Shown here in pieces: positions 50,669 through 63,478 of a stretch of DNA of 64,000 nucleotides. Each line of letters begins with the position of its first letter. Positions within the stretch are counted from its first letter, which is position 1. Source of the DNA: Pseudalkalibacillus sp. SCS-8 (lineage in GTDB: Bacteria; Bacillota; Bacilli; Bacillales; Fictibacillaceae); NCBI RefSeq assembly GCF_040126055.1, contig NZ_CP143541.1, positions 744,001 to 808,000 of the forward strand, read 5' to 3'. The translations under genes were made by a program, and so were the position numbers. Under the pieces are notes generated by a model. It was not told where the DNA came from. It was given only the letters and a program-made list of their open reading frames with translations, and did not search any database.

Positions 50669-52000
50669 TCACAAATGATAGTTCTCTTTTGTATGTCCAG
50701 TTTGTTTTGCAAGTTCATCGAGCTTGCTGTTCAAATAGATGTAATCGAGATCAATGAGGGCTGAACGATCGATTCCGGAGCCGACAGCTTTAGCGAACTT
50801 CCAAACAGCCTCCTTCAATGGACCTTCACTCTTCTCGGCGATCATTGTCAAAGCATCAATAATCGTAGCGATGACTGAAACGTCCTGCCTGCTGTAAAAG
50901 CGGATCTGATAAAAGGTTTTGTAAAGCACATGGGCGAATGTCGTGGTTTTCAAGATGACCCTCAAATTCTTCTCACGGTCATAAAGGTAGGGTTCTTCCA
51001 TTGAGCGTTCGGCAAGGCGAGCAAGGATTTTCCCAAGCCTCTGGATACAATTGATTGCTGTTTGAGGATCATTGATACCAGGTGAAATCGCACGTAAGGC
51101 GATTTCCGTCAGCTTTTGGATGCCGAATTCAAGATCCTGTTCGGTTGTCCGCTGGCCCCCGATTTGGATGTGCTCGATGTACTCATCAATGTGATAGGAA
51201 CCGTCACTGAGAGACCAATAGGTAAATAAGCCGGTTCCTTCATCCACATAATCACCGATCTTTTTGTCCAGACGGATGAGGAGATCGTCCTCTGCCGCTT
51301 TTTTCACAAAAGCATCAATGTCAATGAATTGGATGAAGCCTGAACGTTTGGAGGAAGCAACGCGATGGACACTCATCTTCAGCTCGTCGCTTTCCCAGCT
51401 TGACCAAGGCGAAGTTTCAGATGCATTCAAGTGGGCTTTGCCTGCTTCCTTCGTTTGTAAAATGGCTAAACAGTTATCCGTAATGTCCTGGATCAGGTTG
51501 CTCACTTGGATCCAATTCCCGACATGATGAATGAAATAGACGAAAAATCCTAAACAAATCGCAGAGAGCAGGACAGATAAAGTAGGGACAAGCATGAACA
51601 TCGGCTGATCCGAAATGTTCATCCATAACAGTACAAGCACGAAATACAAGAAAGAGCCGATGAATATGCCGAGCACCCTTCTTGTCACCGTGTCGCTGAT
51701 GAAGTTCGTTAGCGTTCGTGGAGAATATTGGGACAGGTAAGTGGATAGCAAGACCATGATGGATGAGAAAGTGATCGCCGTCATCGTTAAAATCGAGGTT
51801 GCTAAAGCACTTAAAATAACCCTTGTGTTCTCACGGTCCGTCACCATGAACCGAGGAAATTGATCTTGAGCACCGACGCCAGCAAGAAAATGATCCATTT
51901 CAACGGAGGCGTACGCAAGCAACAGGGCGAAAACACTGTAAAATGCCGGGAGATACCAAAAGCTTTTGTGGATTTTACGGAACATCGGTTTGATATACAT
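50669..52000 (-). CDS. DUF2254 membrane protein
   Basis: A 443-residue protein of DUF2254 with about four N-terminal hydrophobic segments (LPAFYSVFALLLAYASVE, ILTMTAITFSSIMVLLSTYLSQYSPRTL, VLGIFIGSFLYFVLVLLWM, LMFVLVPT...) and a long cytoplasmic C-terminal domain with EIALRAISPGINDPQTAINC. Function unknown. Its neighbour is a paralogue of the same length; their order suggests co-expression. Confidence 0.85.
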   Translation of the reverse strand: MYIKPMFRKIHKSFWYLPAFYSVFALLLAYASVEMDHFLAGVGAQDQFPRFMVTDRENTRVILSALATSILTMTAITFSSIMVLLSTYLSQYSPRTLTNFISDTVTRRVLGIFIGSFLYFVLVLLWMNISDQPMFMLVPTLSVLLSAICLGFFVYFIHHVGNWIQVSNLIQDITDNCLAILQTKEAGKAHLNASETSPWSSWESDELKMSVHRVASSKRSGFIQFIDIDAFVKKAAEDDLLIRLDKKIGDYVDEGTGLFTYWSLSDGSYHIDEYIEHIQIGGQRTTEQDLEFGIQKLTEIALRAISPGINDPQTAINCIQRLGKILARLAERSMEEPYLYDREKNLRVILKTTTFAHVLYKTFYQIRFYSRQDVSVIATIIDALTMIAEKSEGPLKEAVWKFAKAVGSGIDRSALIDLDYIYLNSKLDELAKQTGHTKENYHL

Positions 52001-52079
52001 CGTCTCGCCACCTGTTGATTATTGTCCATATTCTTCCACGTTATGTCCCATTCTATTACGCACTACAATCCAGGTGACC

Positions 52080-53420
52080 TTATATTTTAATCTGTTCAAA
52101 ATCCTCCTCACAGCCGACTGAACTGGCGATCCGTTTGATTTTTTCGTTGATGAAATCCTTGTCCCACTCGAGAAGGACACTTTTCTCGATACCGTCGATG
52201 AAGTATAACGTAAAATCCCAAATCGCTTTATGGATGGCACGGTCATCCGTCCGTTCAATGATTCCATGTAAAACAGATAAGGTCGATGCACAGACAGAAA
52301 CATCCTCTTTGGCATAATGGCGCAGCTGGTAGAACGCTTTATATAAAAGCTCTCGATAAGTCTGGATATCAATGATGGCCCTGAGTTTGTCGTCCTTATC
52401 ATAATAATAGGGGCGAGGGAATGAAATGGCTCCCAATTCGGCAAGGATGGAACCGATTCGATTGATGCTGTTGATGGCCGTGTGTGGATCATTGATGCCG
52501 GGCGAAATCGCACGCAATGCAATTTCAACGAGCTTCTGGATGCCGAATTCCACGTCTTGGACTGTGTTCCGTTCTGTACCGATGACGAAATATTCATTGT
52601 ATCGTTCTTGATACGTTTCCTCTTTATCTTTTGCACCGATGATGGAATATAACGGTGTATCCTTCAGGATGTAGTCTCCGATCCGTCTTTCCGCTTTTAT
52701 GACGTCATCATTTTCTTGAGCCTTTTCAAGGATGGATGGGAGCTTGATCATTTGCAGGTATCCTGCAGAATCTGCCGTAATGGTCAATTTTTCAGACTGA
52801 TCCATTTCATCAGCTTCGTAACGCCCTTGGAATTTTTCACTCTTCGTACTGTTATCGAGTAGATGAAAGCTTTCATTAACAGTCTTTAATGTACGTTCCA
52901 GAATTTTATCAATCAGGTTATTCACTTGGGTCCATGTGGCGACATGATGAATGAAGAAAACGAAGAACCCGAGTGAAACGATCGCCCAAATTACCGCAAT
53001 ACCGGGGGCGATGAAGAGCTTCTTATCACTTACATCCTTTAAAAATAACAGGATGAGTAATGCATAAATGAATGCGCCAGTAAATACGCCGAGTACACGC
53101 TGGGTGACCACATCGCTGATGAAATCCTGTAACGTCCTTGGCGAGAACTGGGAGGAGTAGGTAGTGAGTACGACCATGATGGATGAGAAGGTGATGGTCG
53201 TCATCGTCAACACCGATACTGCGATGGCATTCAATAATGTTTGGCCCAGTTTGACGTCCGTAAGCAAGGCATCTGGTACGTACTGGCTGATCATCTCGAT
53301 TGTCACGTTCTTTTCGATTACGATGCTTACGATGGAAAGTAAGAGTGCGAGGGTTCCGTAGAAGGATGGAAGGAACCAAAAGCTGTGTCTGAATTTTATC
53401 CAATATTCATTGATTTTCAT
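52080..53420 (-). CDS. DUF2254 membrane protein (paralogue)
   Basis: A 446-residue paralogue of the neighbouring gene with the same layout: hydrophobic segments up to about residue 160 (LPSFYGTLALLLSIVSIV, TMTTITFSSIMVVLTTYSSQFSPRTL, VLGVFTGAFIYALLILLFL) and the shared EIALRAISPGINDPHTAIN block. ATG 53420 is 7 bases after AAAGGATG; ATG 53429 overlaps that site. Upstream of the other DUF2254 gene with a 79-base gap, consistent with an operon formed by duplication. Confidence 0.85.
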   Translation of the reverse strand: MKINEYWIKFRHSFWFLPSFYGTLALLLSIVSIVIEKNVTIEMISQYVPDALLTDVKLGQTLLNAIAVSVLTMTTITFSSIMVVLTTYSSQFSPRTLQDFISDVVTQRVLGVFTGAFIYALLILLFLKDVSDKKLFIAPGIAVIWAIVSLGFFVFFIHHVATWTQVNNLIDKILERTLKTVNESFHLLDNSTKSEKFQGRYEADEMDQSEKLTITADSAGYLQMIKLPSILEKAQENDDVIKAERRIGDYILKDTPLYSIIGAKDKEETYQERYNEYFVIGTERNTVQDVEFGIQKLVEIALRAISPGINDPHTAINSINRIGSILAELGAISFPRPYYYDKDDKLRAIIDIQTYRELLYKAFYQLRHYAKEDVSVCASTLSVLHGIIERTDDRAIHKAIWDFTLYFIDGIEKSVLLEWDKDFINEKIKRIASSVGCEEDFEQIKI

Positions 53421-53465
53421 GTGCTTCATCCTTTGCGTTCTATATCCTTCTTATTCCCAAAAAGA

Positions 53466-53501
53466 AGAAGCATCAACCCAAATGGGTGATGCTTCTTCGT
53501 G
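53466..53501 (-). terminator. terminator of the CAP-domain gene
   Basis: On the minus strand GAAGAAGCATCACCC, loop, GGGTTGATGCTTCTTC followed by TTTTTG, 10 bases after the stop. Confidence 0.85.
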
Positions 53502-53511
53502 AACATTCAAC

Positions 53512-54336
53512 TTACCCTGTGAAAGCTTGTGTGAACATTTTGCCGTATGGTCCGCCATCAACGATACCAATACCGATCTTCGTATATTGGCTGCCAAGGA
53601 TGTTGGCACGGTGACCATCAGAGTTCATCAGGGATGTGTGTGCGCCTTGAACAGAGCTGTTTCCAGCAATGTTCTCTCCAGCCGTATTATATTCGATTCC
53701 GAATTGGTCCATCATTTCGAAAGGAGAACCATATGTCGGTGAATTATGGCTGAAGTAATTGTTGTCAATCATGTCTTGTGATTTGACACGCGCCATTTTC
53801 GTCAACTCAGGATCTGCCTTCAACGGCGCAAGACCTGCTTTTTGACGCTCTTCATTGACGAGATTCAGCATTTGCTGTTCATCTGCAGTCAATTGGAATT
53901 CAGCTTTAGAAGATGTTTCATTTGTTTGCTTTTGTTCAGGCTGTGGTTGTGGCTGAGGTGCAGCCTTCTGCTCTGGAGCAGGTTGCTCTGCTTTCGGTTG
54001 CTCTTCTTTTGGTGCTGGAGCAGGCTGCTCAGCTTTCGGCTTTTCAGCTTCTTCTTTCGGAGCTGGCTCTTTCACTTTTGGTTGTTCAGCCTGTTTCTCT
54101 TGTTGCTGCTGATCCATGTTTGTATTTTGAATGTCTGTATTCAGTTGGATGTTGTATTTCTTAAGGATGTCCTGGATGAACGTATTCACTTGCTCCTGGT
54201 CAATTTGGCCTTGACCGTATTGTTTATAGACATGTACTTGTGCATCTGCTTGCGCTGTTGAAGCTTCACTGATTCCAGCGTTTGCTCCAATAATTGAAGC
54301 AGATAGTAGAGAAGTAACAAGAATTTTCTTAATCAA
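53512..54336 (-). CDS. CAP-domain (SCP/PR1) protein, YkwD-like
   Basis: Secreted protein of 274 residues. Signal peptide (MIKKILVTSLLSASIIGANAGISEA), a short N-terminal region, a Pro/Glu/Lys/Ala-rich linker of about 60 residues (about 78-140) and a C-terminal CAP domain with NEERQKAGLAPLKADPELTKMARVKS and the HNSPTYGSPFEMM and GHRANILGSQYTKIGIG motifs. The layout resembles YkwD-type spore and wall proteins, so a wall role is likely. The function of bacterial CAP domains is unclear. Confidence 0.87.
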   Translation of the reverse strand: MIKKILVTSLLSASIIGANAGISEASTAQADAQVHVYKQYGQGQIDQEQVNTFIQDILKKYNIQLNTDIQNTNMDQQQQEKQAEQPKVKEPAPKEEAEKPKAEQPAPAPKEEQPKAEQPAPEQKAAPQPQPQPEQKQTNETSSKAEFQLTADEQQMLNLVNEERQKAGLAPLKADPELTKMARVKSQDMIDNNYFSHNSPTYGSPFEMMDQFGIEYNTAGENIAGNSSVQGAHTSLMNSDGHRANILGSQYTKIGIGIVDGGPYGKMFTQAFTG

Positions 54337-54608
54337 TGTTCCTACCTCCTAATTTGTGGTTACATAAACACGTTTCGGCTTAATCGCCATTCAGGTGGGG
54401 GTTAGGAAACATTTGGAAGGTATAAGGAGGGACACTTTATTACATAGGGAGAAGAGGTCAAACCAAAATCGAGGTTTTGCAAACTCCAAATGATTTTTAC
54501 GAACCTGTAGCCCTTATTGAGGTATCATTATATTGATTTATGAAACGAAAACAGGAATCTTGGTACGAAGACTATATGTAAGATGGTGAATTAGAGGAGG
54601 GGTTCAGT
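54337..54608. other. intergenic region without gene
   Basis: The 271 bases between the divergent CAP and coiled-coil genes hold no ORF with a ribosome site that I can support. They must contain both promoters; I could not place either with confidence. Confidence 0.4.
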
Positions 54609-55250
54609 TTGTATCCTGAACTTATGAAATATAAACAAATCAAGAAACAATACGAGGACCAATTGAACAAGTTGAAGTTGGAGCAAAAGGACTTGGAAGA
54701 AGAAAAGGAAACCATGCTCGAGGAGTATGAGAAGCTTTTATCACAGATCACTTCGCATCAGAAGGCGAATTCACCGGAACGTGTCAGCTTGACTGGGTTG
54801 AAATCCGAAATTCAGCAATTGACGGAAGAGCTTGGTGATGTGATGGAGGAAAGCTCACATCTCTCCAGATCCCAAAAGGAACGACTGCATGAATGGATGA
54901 AGCCATTACGTGAAGGGATGGATCGTGAGGTGATGGCGGCTAAACAGCACCTGAGACTTAAAAAAGAGGAATTTCAGCGATATCGGATGGAATTGTTATT
55001 GCTCTTGCAGCAGGTATATGAAATGGAGGACTATATCCAGGACATCCATTATTCCTATACAGAGGCTTGTAACGAATACCTTTCCGAGCAGGATAAAAAG
55101 ACCCTGCAGCTGCAAGCCATCAATGTAAGACGGGAAGCGAAGCATATGCTCTCAGAGCTTCAACAGGATCTTGATTATGTAATGAAGAATGGGAAGACCC
55201 CTGAATGGTTCCAGGAAAAAGTGAAAGCCACAACTGGGGGGGAGTTGTGA
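54609..55250 (+). CDS. hypothetical coiled-coil protein
   Basis: A 213-residue soluble protein, almost entirely helical and rich in Glu, Lys, Gln and Leu, with heptad-like runs (about residues 10-55 and 85-135). No known family recognised. The start is TTG, 6 bases after GAGGAGGGG; the first internal ATG (residue 6) is possible. It ends 90 bases before the convergent yjcZ-type gene. Confidence 0.6.
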   Translation: MYPELMKYKQIKKQYEDQLNKLKLEQKDLEEEKETMLEEYEKLLSQITSHQKANSPERVSLTGLKSEIQQLTEELGDVMEESSHLSRSQKERLHEWMKPLREGMDREVMAAKQHLRLKKEEFQRYRMELLLLLQQVYEMEDYIQDIHYSYTEACNEYLSEQDKKTLQLQAINVRREAKHMLSELQQDLDYVMKNGKTPEWFQEKVKATTGGEL

Positions 55251-55339
55251 CTTTCGTCCGTACAGGATTGGAAGGGTAATAGTGAATTACTTGTAGCGTT
55301 CGCAATTAACTATTTAGACATAGGGGAAGTACAATAGGA

Positions 55340-55426
55340 TTAACATACAAACGCTGTACCTACTATTAATAACAAGATAAACAATACTACGATTAACGCA
55401 AATCCGGCATCGTAAGAGTAACCCAT
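55340..55426 (-). CDS. YjcZ-family sporulation protein
   Basis: A 28-residue protein with the pattern of the YjcZ family: MGYSYDAGFALIVVLFILLL followed by a short hydrophobic tail. Such peptides are spore-associated in Bacillus. A G-rich ribosome site precedes the ATG, and a SigK-like promoter lies upstream. Too short for usual ORF callers. Confidence 0.8.
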   Translation of the reverse strand: MGYSYDAGFALIVVLFILLLIVGTAFVC

Positions 55427-55730
55427 GTTAACCCCCCCATCGAAACATGTCTCCAGTGAGAGTTTCCTCACAATACTACAATATGCGTCGGAAGTGGGGT
55501 TGTATGGACAAGTGAATTAGGACAATAATGGAATTTTCGCTTAGGAAAAGCCTAGTTCTTGAATTCGCGTATCGAGCTGACTTGGAGAACCCTATGAACG
55601 AGGCTTCTTATGTACTATAGCAATATATCGATGTCTAGGCCTATATGCCCTTTTTGCTTAAAAATGTTTCGTTTTCTTCTTATACGTGAATAGTTATACT
55701 AACAAACATTTCACAAAGGGGAGACATCTA
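55427..55730. other. intergenic region between yjcZ-type gene and small membrane gene
   Basis: About 300 bases. The only signal I can support is the minus-strand SigK-like promoter. There is no ORF with a ribosome site. Confidence 0.4.
55477..55503 (-). promoter_or_regulatory. SigK-type sporulation promoter of the yjcZ-type gene
   Basis: Read on the minus strand: AC, 16 bp, CATATTGTA. This fits the mother-cell SigK consensus (AC, 16-17 bp, CATANNNTA) and points to late expression in the mother cell. Confidence 0.6.
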
Positions 55731-55961
55731 ATGAAACAAATCATTACTGGAATTGCATTGATTGCTTTAAGTTTTGTCAGCTTTAACTGGTGGGACGCAG
55801 TAGTGGGGTCAGCTAGTATCGCGGAAGCGCAATCTTCTCTTTTCGTATACATATTGCCTTATGCACTATCGTTCGTTTCAGGGATGATCGGAATCACATT
55901 CGTGCTCAATGGAATAAATGAAGTCCGAGCAAATCAATCGAAATTCGAAGAAACAGCCTGA
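55731..55961 (+). CDS. hypothetical two-transmembrane protein
   Basis: A 76-residue protein with an N-terminal hydrophobic segment (IITGIALIALSFVSF) and a second one (YILPYALSFVSGMIGITFVLNG). No family recognised. ATG 55731 follows AAAGGGGAGA; the upstream extension has no ribosome site. A terminator overlaps the stop codon. Confidence 0.55.
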   Translation: MKQIITGIALIALSFVSFNWWDAVVGSASIAEAQSSLFVYILPYALSFVSGMIGITFVLNGINEVRANQSKFEETA

Positions 55962-55982
55962 TAAAAAGGGCTGTTTTTATTT
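55952..55982 (+). terminator. terminator after the small membrane gene
   Basis: AACAGCC, loop, GGCTGTT with a short T-run; overlaps the stop. Confidence 0.7.
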
Positions 55983-56174
55983 TGTGTTAGAAAGAAGAAT
56001 TCATTCAATTCCCTTTTGCCAATTTTGGCTTATGACTAAAGAAATGGGAGAAGCGGTCGATATAAAGGATAACAAAACAGAAGGTTATTGGCGTATTTAC
56101 CAGTAAGACATACGATTCGTCTTCTCTGACTACGGTTACGCTAAACATACATCCCAAGAAAATGGGGTATGATA

Positions 56175-56909
56175 ATGAAGAAAACGTCGACAATTTTAGT
56201 CATTGCCGCACTTCTCACAGGATGTTCAGATTCAATAACGGTTTCGAAAAAGTCGTTCGAATCGGCTTCGTACGTCAATTATTCAGAAACACAATCCACG
56301 GTAAAAAGCCAAATGAAGCTGAATGCACCTTTGGTCAAACAGCTGCCTGAGTTGCCAAGAGGTTGTGAAGTGACCAGTCTTTCCATGCTGTTGCAGCATG
56401 CAGGGGTCAATGTGGATAAGATGACATTAGCGAAGCAGGTCAAGAAGGATCCGACTCCTTTTACGAGAAAAAATGGGCAAGTTTACTTCGGAAATCCAAA
56501 CCATGGATTCGTTGGAGATATGTACACGAAGAGAAATCCTGGATATGGTGTCTATGATCAGCCGATTGCTGAACTCGCAGAGAAATACCTGCCAGGTAGA
56601 ATCATCAACTTGACAGGCTCTTCATTCGAAGATGTCATGAAGCATGTGGAAAATGGAAAGCCGGTCTGGGTAATCAATAATACAACCTTCTCCCGTTTAC
56701 CTGATAAGTATTGGGAAGAGTGGAACACACCACAAGGGAAGGTGAAAATCACGTATAAGGAGCATTCGGTCCTTATTACGGGATATGATGAGCGTTACAT
56801 TTATTTCAACGACCCTCTTCTAGGGATCAAAAATCATAAAATTCCAAAGCAACAATTCCAGCAAGGCTGGGAGCAGATGGGAAAAAGGGCCGTCACGTAC
56901 AAGGATTGA
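56175..56909 (+). CDS. C39-like peptidase lipoprotein
   Basis: Surface-anchored protein of 244 residues. Lipobox LLTGC (Cys about residue 16), then a papain-like C39 domain: Cys in LPRGCEVTSLSMLLQHAG, His in KEHSVLITGYDERYIYFNDP. The double-glycine peptide substrates of C39 processing peptidases are usually cut by transporter fusions; stand-alone C39-like proteins may instead bind or cut wall peptides. ATG 56175 is 7 bases after GGGG. Confidence 0.8.
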   Translation: MKKTSTILVIAALLTGCSDSITVSKKSFESASYVNYSETQSTVKSQMKLNAPLVKQLPELPRGCEVTSLSMLLQHAGVNVDKMTLAKQVKKDPTPFTRKNGQVYFGNPNHGFVGDMYTKRNPGYGVYDQPIAELAEKYLPGRIINLTGSSFEDVMKHVENGKPVWVINNTTFSRLPDKYWEEWNTPQGKVKITYKEHSVLITGYDERYIYFNDPLLGIKNHKIPKQQFQQGWEQMGKRAVTYKD

Positions 56910-56938
56910 TTCTGTCATGTCGGTTCATAAAAAATAAG

Positions 56939-56977
56939 AAGGCTGTCCGTTCATTAAAGTAACGGGCAGCCTTTTTT
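56939..56977. terminator. bidirectional terminator
   Basis: AAGGCTGTCCGTT, loop, AACGGGCAGCCTT and a T-run, between convergent genes. Confidence 0.85.
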
Positions 56978-56979
56978 GG

Positions 56980-57450
56980 TTAGTGGTTGTTTGTCTGTCT
57001 GCTGAATCGAGAAAGTTGGACCCTTATAGATTCCTTCACTTCTTCAGATTCCGCGGTTGCATAGGAATCAAGAAGCTCGTTGATCTGATCCTGCCGGATA
57101 CCATTGCTCCACATCACATAGGATCGGTATTCGGTACTCTTCAAATATCTTCGCAGCATGTTGTATTCCGGTCCGAAATAATAAGTGAGATCGCAATGGA
57201 ACTCGTTGAAGTCCTTCAGATCGACAGCAAGGATGGTGTCATCGAGCAGATACATGCTGGATTGCTTCTTCCTCATAAGGATCGGTACGGCATAAAGTTC
57301 GTTATCTTCTAATACACCATGAGCAGTCGGTAAGAATAAGTAGGGTGTGTGATCGATATCGAACCCTACGAAAAAGTCAGCAGCGGATTCCTGAAGAGTA
57401 GGCTGTCGCAACATTGTACATTGAACCATTAATCGTTGAGTATCAATCAT
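56980..57450 (-). CDS. hypothetical protein
   Basis: A 156-residue soluble protein with no signal peptide or membrane segment. The pattern (DIDHTPYLFLPTAHGVLEDNELYAVPILMRKKQ) is not one I recognise. The ATG is preceded by GAGGGGGAACCGAA. Divergent from the hut operon, so it could be connected to its control, but nothing in the sequence shows DNA binding. Confidence 0.55.
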   Translation of the reverse strand: MIDTQRLMVQCTMLRQPTLQESAADFFVGFDIDHTPYLFLPTAHGVLEDNELYAVPILMRKKQSSMYLLDDTILAVDLKDFNEFHCDLTYYFGPEYNMLRRYLKSTEYRSYVMWSNGIRQDQINELLDSYATAESEEVKESIRVQLSRFSRQTNNH

Positions 57451-57567
57451 TTCGGTTCCCCCTCAATTTTTCGATTAAGTATCAACAGAATGTCCACATA
57501 CACGGCCTTTTATACACACAATTGGAAGTTTAATAGAATTCAGATACAGGGCTTGTCCGACTTTGGA

Positions 57568-57603
57568 TTGACATTGACAAATGATTGAAAGAACCTTTAC
57601 ACT
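57568..57603 (+). promoter_or_regulatory. hut operon promoter
   Basis: Two adjacent TTGACA hexamers (57568 and 57574); the second has TACACT (57598-57603) after an 18-bp spacer. Transcription would start near 57610, leaving a leader of about 190 bases. Confidence 0.6.
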
Positions 57604-57651
57604 AAAGATACTATTAAAGAATTAAGAAAATTATGAAAGAAGTTGACCAAT

Positions 57652-57732
57652 ATGCGAGATTTATTTTTGCATTGGATTCCGACATTCATGAGACAAATGA
57701 TGGATATAGAGCCGTTGTCCTTACAGCAGTAA
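57652..57732 (+). CDS. possible hut leader peptide ORF
   Basis: A 26-codon frame starting MRDLFLHWIPTFMRQMMDI whose stop codon lies inside the terminator hairpin loop. It has no good ribosome site, so translation is doubtful. It is listed because its position would couple translation to termination. A second frame from 57633 (51 codons) overlaps it. Confidence 0.3.
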   Translation: MRDLFLHWIPTFMRQMMDIEPLSLQQ

Positions 57733-57749
57733 GGGGCAACGGCTTTTTT
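57711..57749 (+). terminator. leader terminator upstream of hutH
   Basis: GCCGTTG-CCTTAC, loop AGCA, GTAAGG-CAACGGC and six T form a very strong intrinsic terminator 55 bases before the hutH start. It must be bypassed for hut expression. In B. subtilis HutP does this; no hutP gene or obvious UAG-rich HutP site is seen here. Confidence 0.85.
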
Positions 57750-57803
57750 AATTGTGGATTTTATCTCGCTAAATTGGTAGTGCATTAGGAAGGGGGAATC
57801 ATC

Positions 57804-59309
57804 TTGATAACGTTGACAGGAAATACACTCACCCTGAAAGACATCTATCACGTTCTATATGAAGGGGAAGAAGTCCAAGCCTCAAAAGATAGTCTTGAAA
57901 ATGTAAAGGTGAGCAGGAGGTCGGTCGAAAAGATCGTATCCGAAAACCAGGTTGTTTATGGCATTACCACTGGTTTTGGAAAAATGAGCGATGTCTGGAT
58001 TGATCATTCGGAGGTGGAAGCACTTCAGCTTAACCTGATCAGAAGCCATGCCTGTGGCGTAGGGGAGCCATTTCCAGAGGTCGTAAGCCGAGCGATGTTG
58101 CTTTTACGAGTAAACGCATTATTGAAAGGGTTTTCAGGCGTAAGAGTGGAAGTCATTCAGCAATTGATTGACTGTCTCAATAAAAAGATCCACCCGATCG
58201 TCCCGCAGCAGGGTTCTCTCGGAGCAAGCGGAGATTTGGCGCCATTGTCCCATCTCGCCCTCGTTTTGATTGGGGAAGGAGAAGCCTATTACAAAGGAAG
58301 CCGCATGTCAGGGAAAGAGGTCCTTGAAAAAGAAGGCTTAGACCCGATTGTACTGAGTGCAAAGGAAGGCCTGGCTTTGATAAACGGTACACAGGCGATG
58401 ACAGCGATGGGAGTCGTTGCATACCTGGAAGCCGAGAAGCTCGCCTATCAGAGTGAACTCATATCGGCTATGACCTTGGAAGGATTGAGGGGGATCTCCG
58501 ATGCCTTTGATGAAGATATCCACTTTGCTCGGGGGTATCCAGAGCAAGTCGGTGTCGCCCAACGGATCCGCATGTACATCAAGCAAAGCGGGCTTGTGAC
58601 GAGCCAAGGGGAAATCCGCGTCCAGGATGCCTATTCGTTAAGGTGTATCCCGCAGGTACATGGGGCGACGTGGCAAACGTTGAATTATGTAAAAGAAAAG
58701 CTTGAGATTGAAATGAATGCGGCGACGGATAACCCGTTAATCTTCGACCTTGGAAAGAAGGTCATCTCGGGTGGTAACTTCCACGGTCAGCCGATCGCGC
58801 TGGCGATGGATTTCCTAGGAATCGCCATTGCTGAGCTTGCCAACATATCGGAACGGCGGATCGAGCGGATGGTGAATCCACAGCTAAGTGACTTGCCTGC
58901 CTTCCTTTGTGCCAACCCAGGTGTCGAGTCAGGCGCGATGATTCTACAATACTCGGCTGCGTCTCTCGTTTCAGAGAACAAGACGTTAGCTCACCCGGCG
59001 TCAGTCGATTCGATTCCATCCTCCGCAAATCAGGAGGATCATGTGAGCATGGGGACAATCGGCTCAAGACATGCGTATCAAATCATCCAAAATACAAGGA
59101 ATGTGCTTGCAATCGAGTGGTTTTGCGCGATGCAGGCCGTCGACATCAGAGGAGTCGACAAGATGGCACCTCGCACAAAGAAAGCCTATGAGCTGGGCAG
59201 AAAACATGCCGAAAGCATTACAGGCGATCGAGTATTCTCGACGGATATCGTAACCCTTTCAAATCAAATGAAAGAAGGTTCATGGAACGGAATTTTGATT
59301 GAACAATAA
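57804..59309 (+). CDS. hutH: histidine ammonia-lyase
   Basis: First step of histidine degradation: removes ammonia from histidine to give urocanate. The MIO prosthetic group forms from Ala-Ser-Gly at residues 141-143 ([14 protein letters not shown]). The [14 protein letters not shown] and [10 protein letters not shown] regions are intact. It is 501 residues; the TTG start follows AGGAAGGGGG. First gene of hutHUIG, behind the terminator-containing leader. Confidence 0.95.
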   Translation: MITLTGNTLTLKDIYHVLYEGEEVQASKDSLENVKVSRRSVEKIVSENQVVYGITTGFGKMSDVWIDHSEVEALQLNLIRSHACGVGEPFPEVVSRAMLLLRVNALLKGFSGVRVEVIQQLIDCLNKKIHPIVPQQGSLGASGDLAPLSHLALVLIGEGEAYYKGSRMSGKEVLEKEGLDPIVLSAKEGLALINGTQAMTAMGVVAYLEAEKLAYQSELISAMTLEGLRGISDAFDEDIHFARGYPEQVGVAQRIRMYIKQSGLVTSQGEIRVQDAYSLRCIPQVHGATWQTLNYVKEKLEIEMNAATDNPLIFDLGKKVISGGNFHGQPIALAMDFLGIAIAELANISERRIERMVNPQLSDLPAFLCANPGVESGAMILQYSAASLVSENKTLAHPASVDSIPSSANQEDHVSMGTIGSRHAYQIIQNTRNVLAIEWFCAMQAVDIRGVDKMAPRTKKAYELGRKHAESITGDRVFSTDIVTLSNQMKEGSWNGILIEQ

Positions 59310-59334
59310 AATTCTACAAATTGGAGGAATGAAC

Positions 59335-63215
<3,881 letters not shown>

Positions 63216-63236
63216 GTGATGTTTGACCTGAGAATG

Positions 63237-63257
63237 GGGCTTCAGCAGCCTTTTTCT
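63237..63257 (+). terminator. weak terminator after hutG
   Basis: GGCT, loop, AGCC with TTTTT. Short stem, but correctly placed 21 bases after the stop. Confidence 0.5.
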
Positions 63258-63293
63258 TGGGTCTTTTTTTATGGGAGCGGACGTTGTTGGCAG

Positions 63294-63404
63294 ATTATGA
63301 ACCTAGTTTGCATCGTTTCGCACCATTTTTTGAAATTATGAACCCAGATTGAAAATTATGAACCCAGATCGAAAATTATGAACCTAGATGAAAAATTATG
63401 CGTC
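63294..63404. repeat. periodic array, core ATTATGAACC, six units
   Basis: Copies begin at 63294, 63315 (degenerate GTTTCGCACC), 63335, 63355, 63375 and 63395, giving spacings of 21, 20, 20, 20 and 20 bp. It lies between the convergent hutG and PepSY genes. Confidence 0.88.
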
Positions 63405-63432
63405 ATATCATAAGAAGCATAGCTAGAACGAA

Positions 63433-63470
63433 AAAAACCTGACTTGATGGTCAACCCATCAAATCAGGAA
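63433..63470 (-). terminator. terminator of the PepSY gene
   Basis: On the minus strand CCTGATTTGATGG, loop, CCATCAAGTCAGG followed by TTTTTT; it lies just after the stop. Confidence 0.85.
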
Positions 63471-63478
63471 GTTCGCTC

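Noticed and set aside
53842-54261. 139-codon plus-strand frame opposite the CAP gene
   Set aside because: Cys/Leu/Phe-rich translation arising from the reverse of the Pro/Glu/Lys linker.
57451-57803. A hutP gene upstream of hutH
   Set aside because: No frame of suitable length or sequence exists in the 353-base gap, and the neighbouring gene on the minus strand does not resemble HutP.
57801-57817. cre site at the hutH start
   Set aside because: TGATAACGTTGACA differs from the consensus at two positions and overlaps coding sequence; too weak to call.
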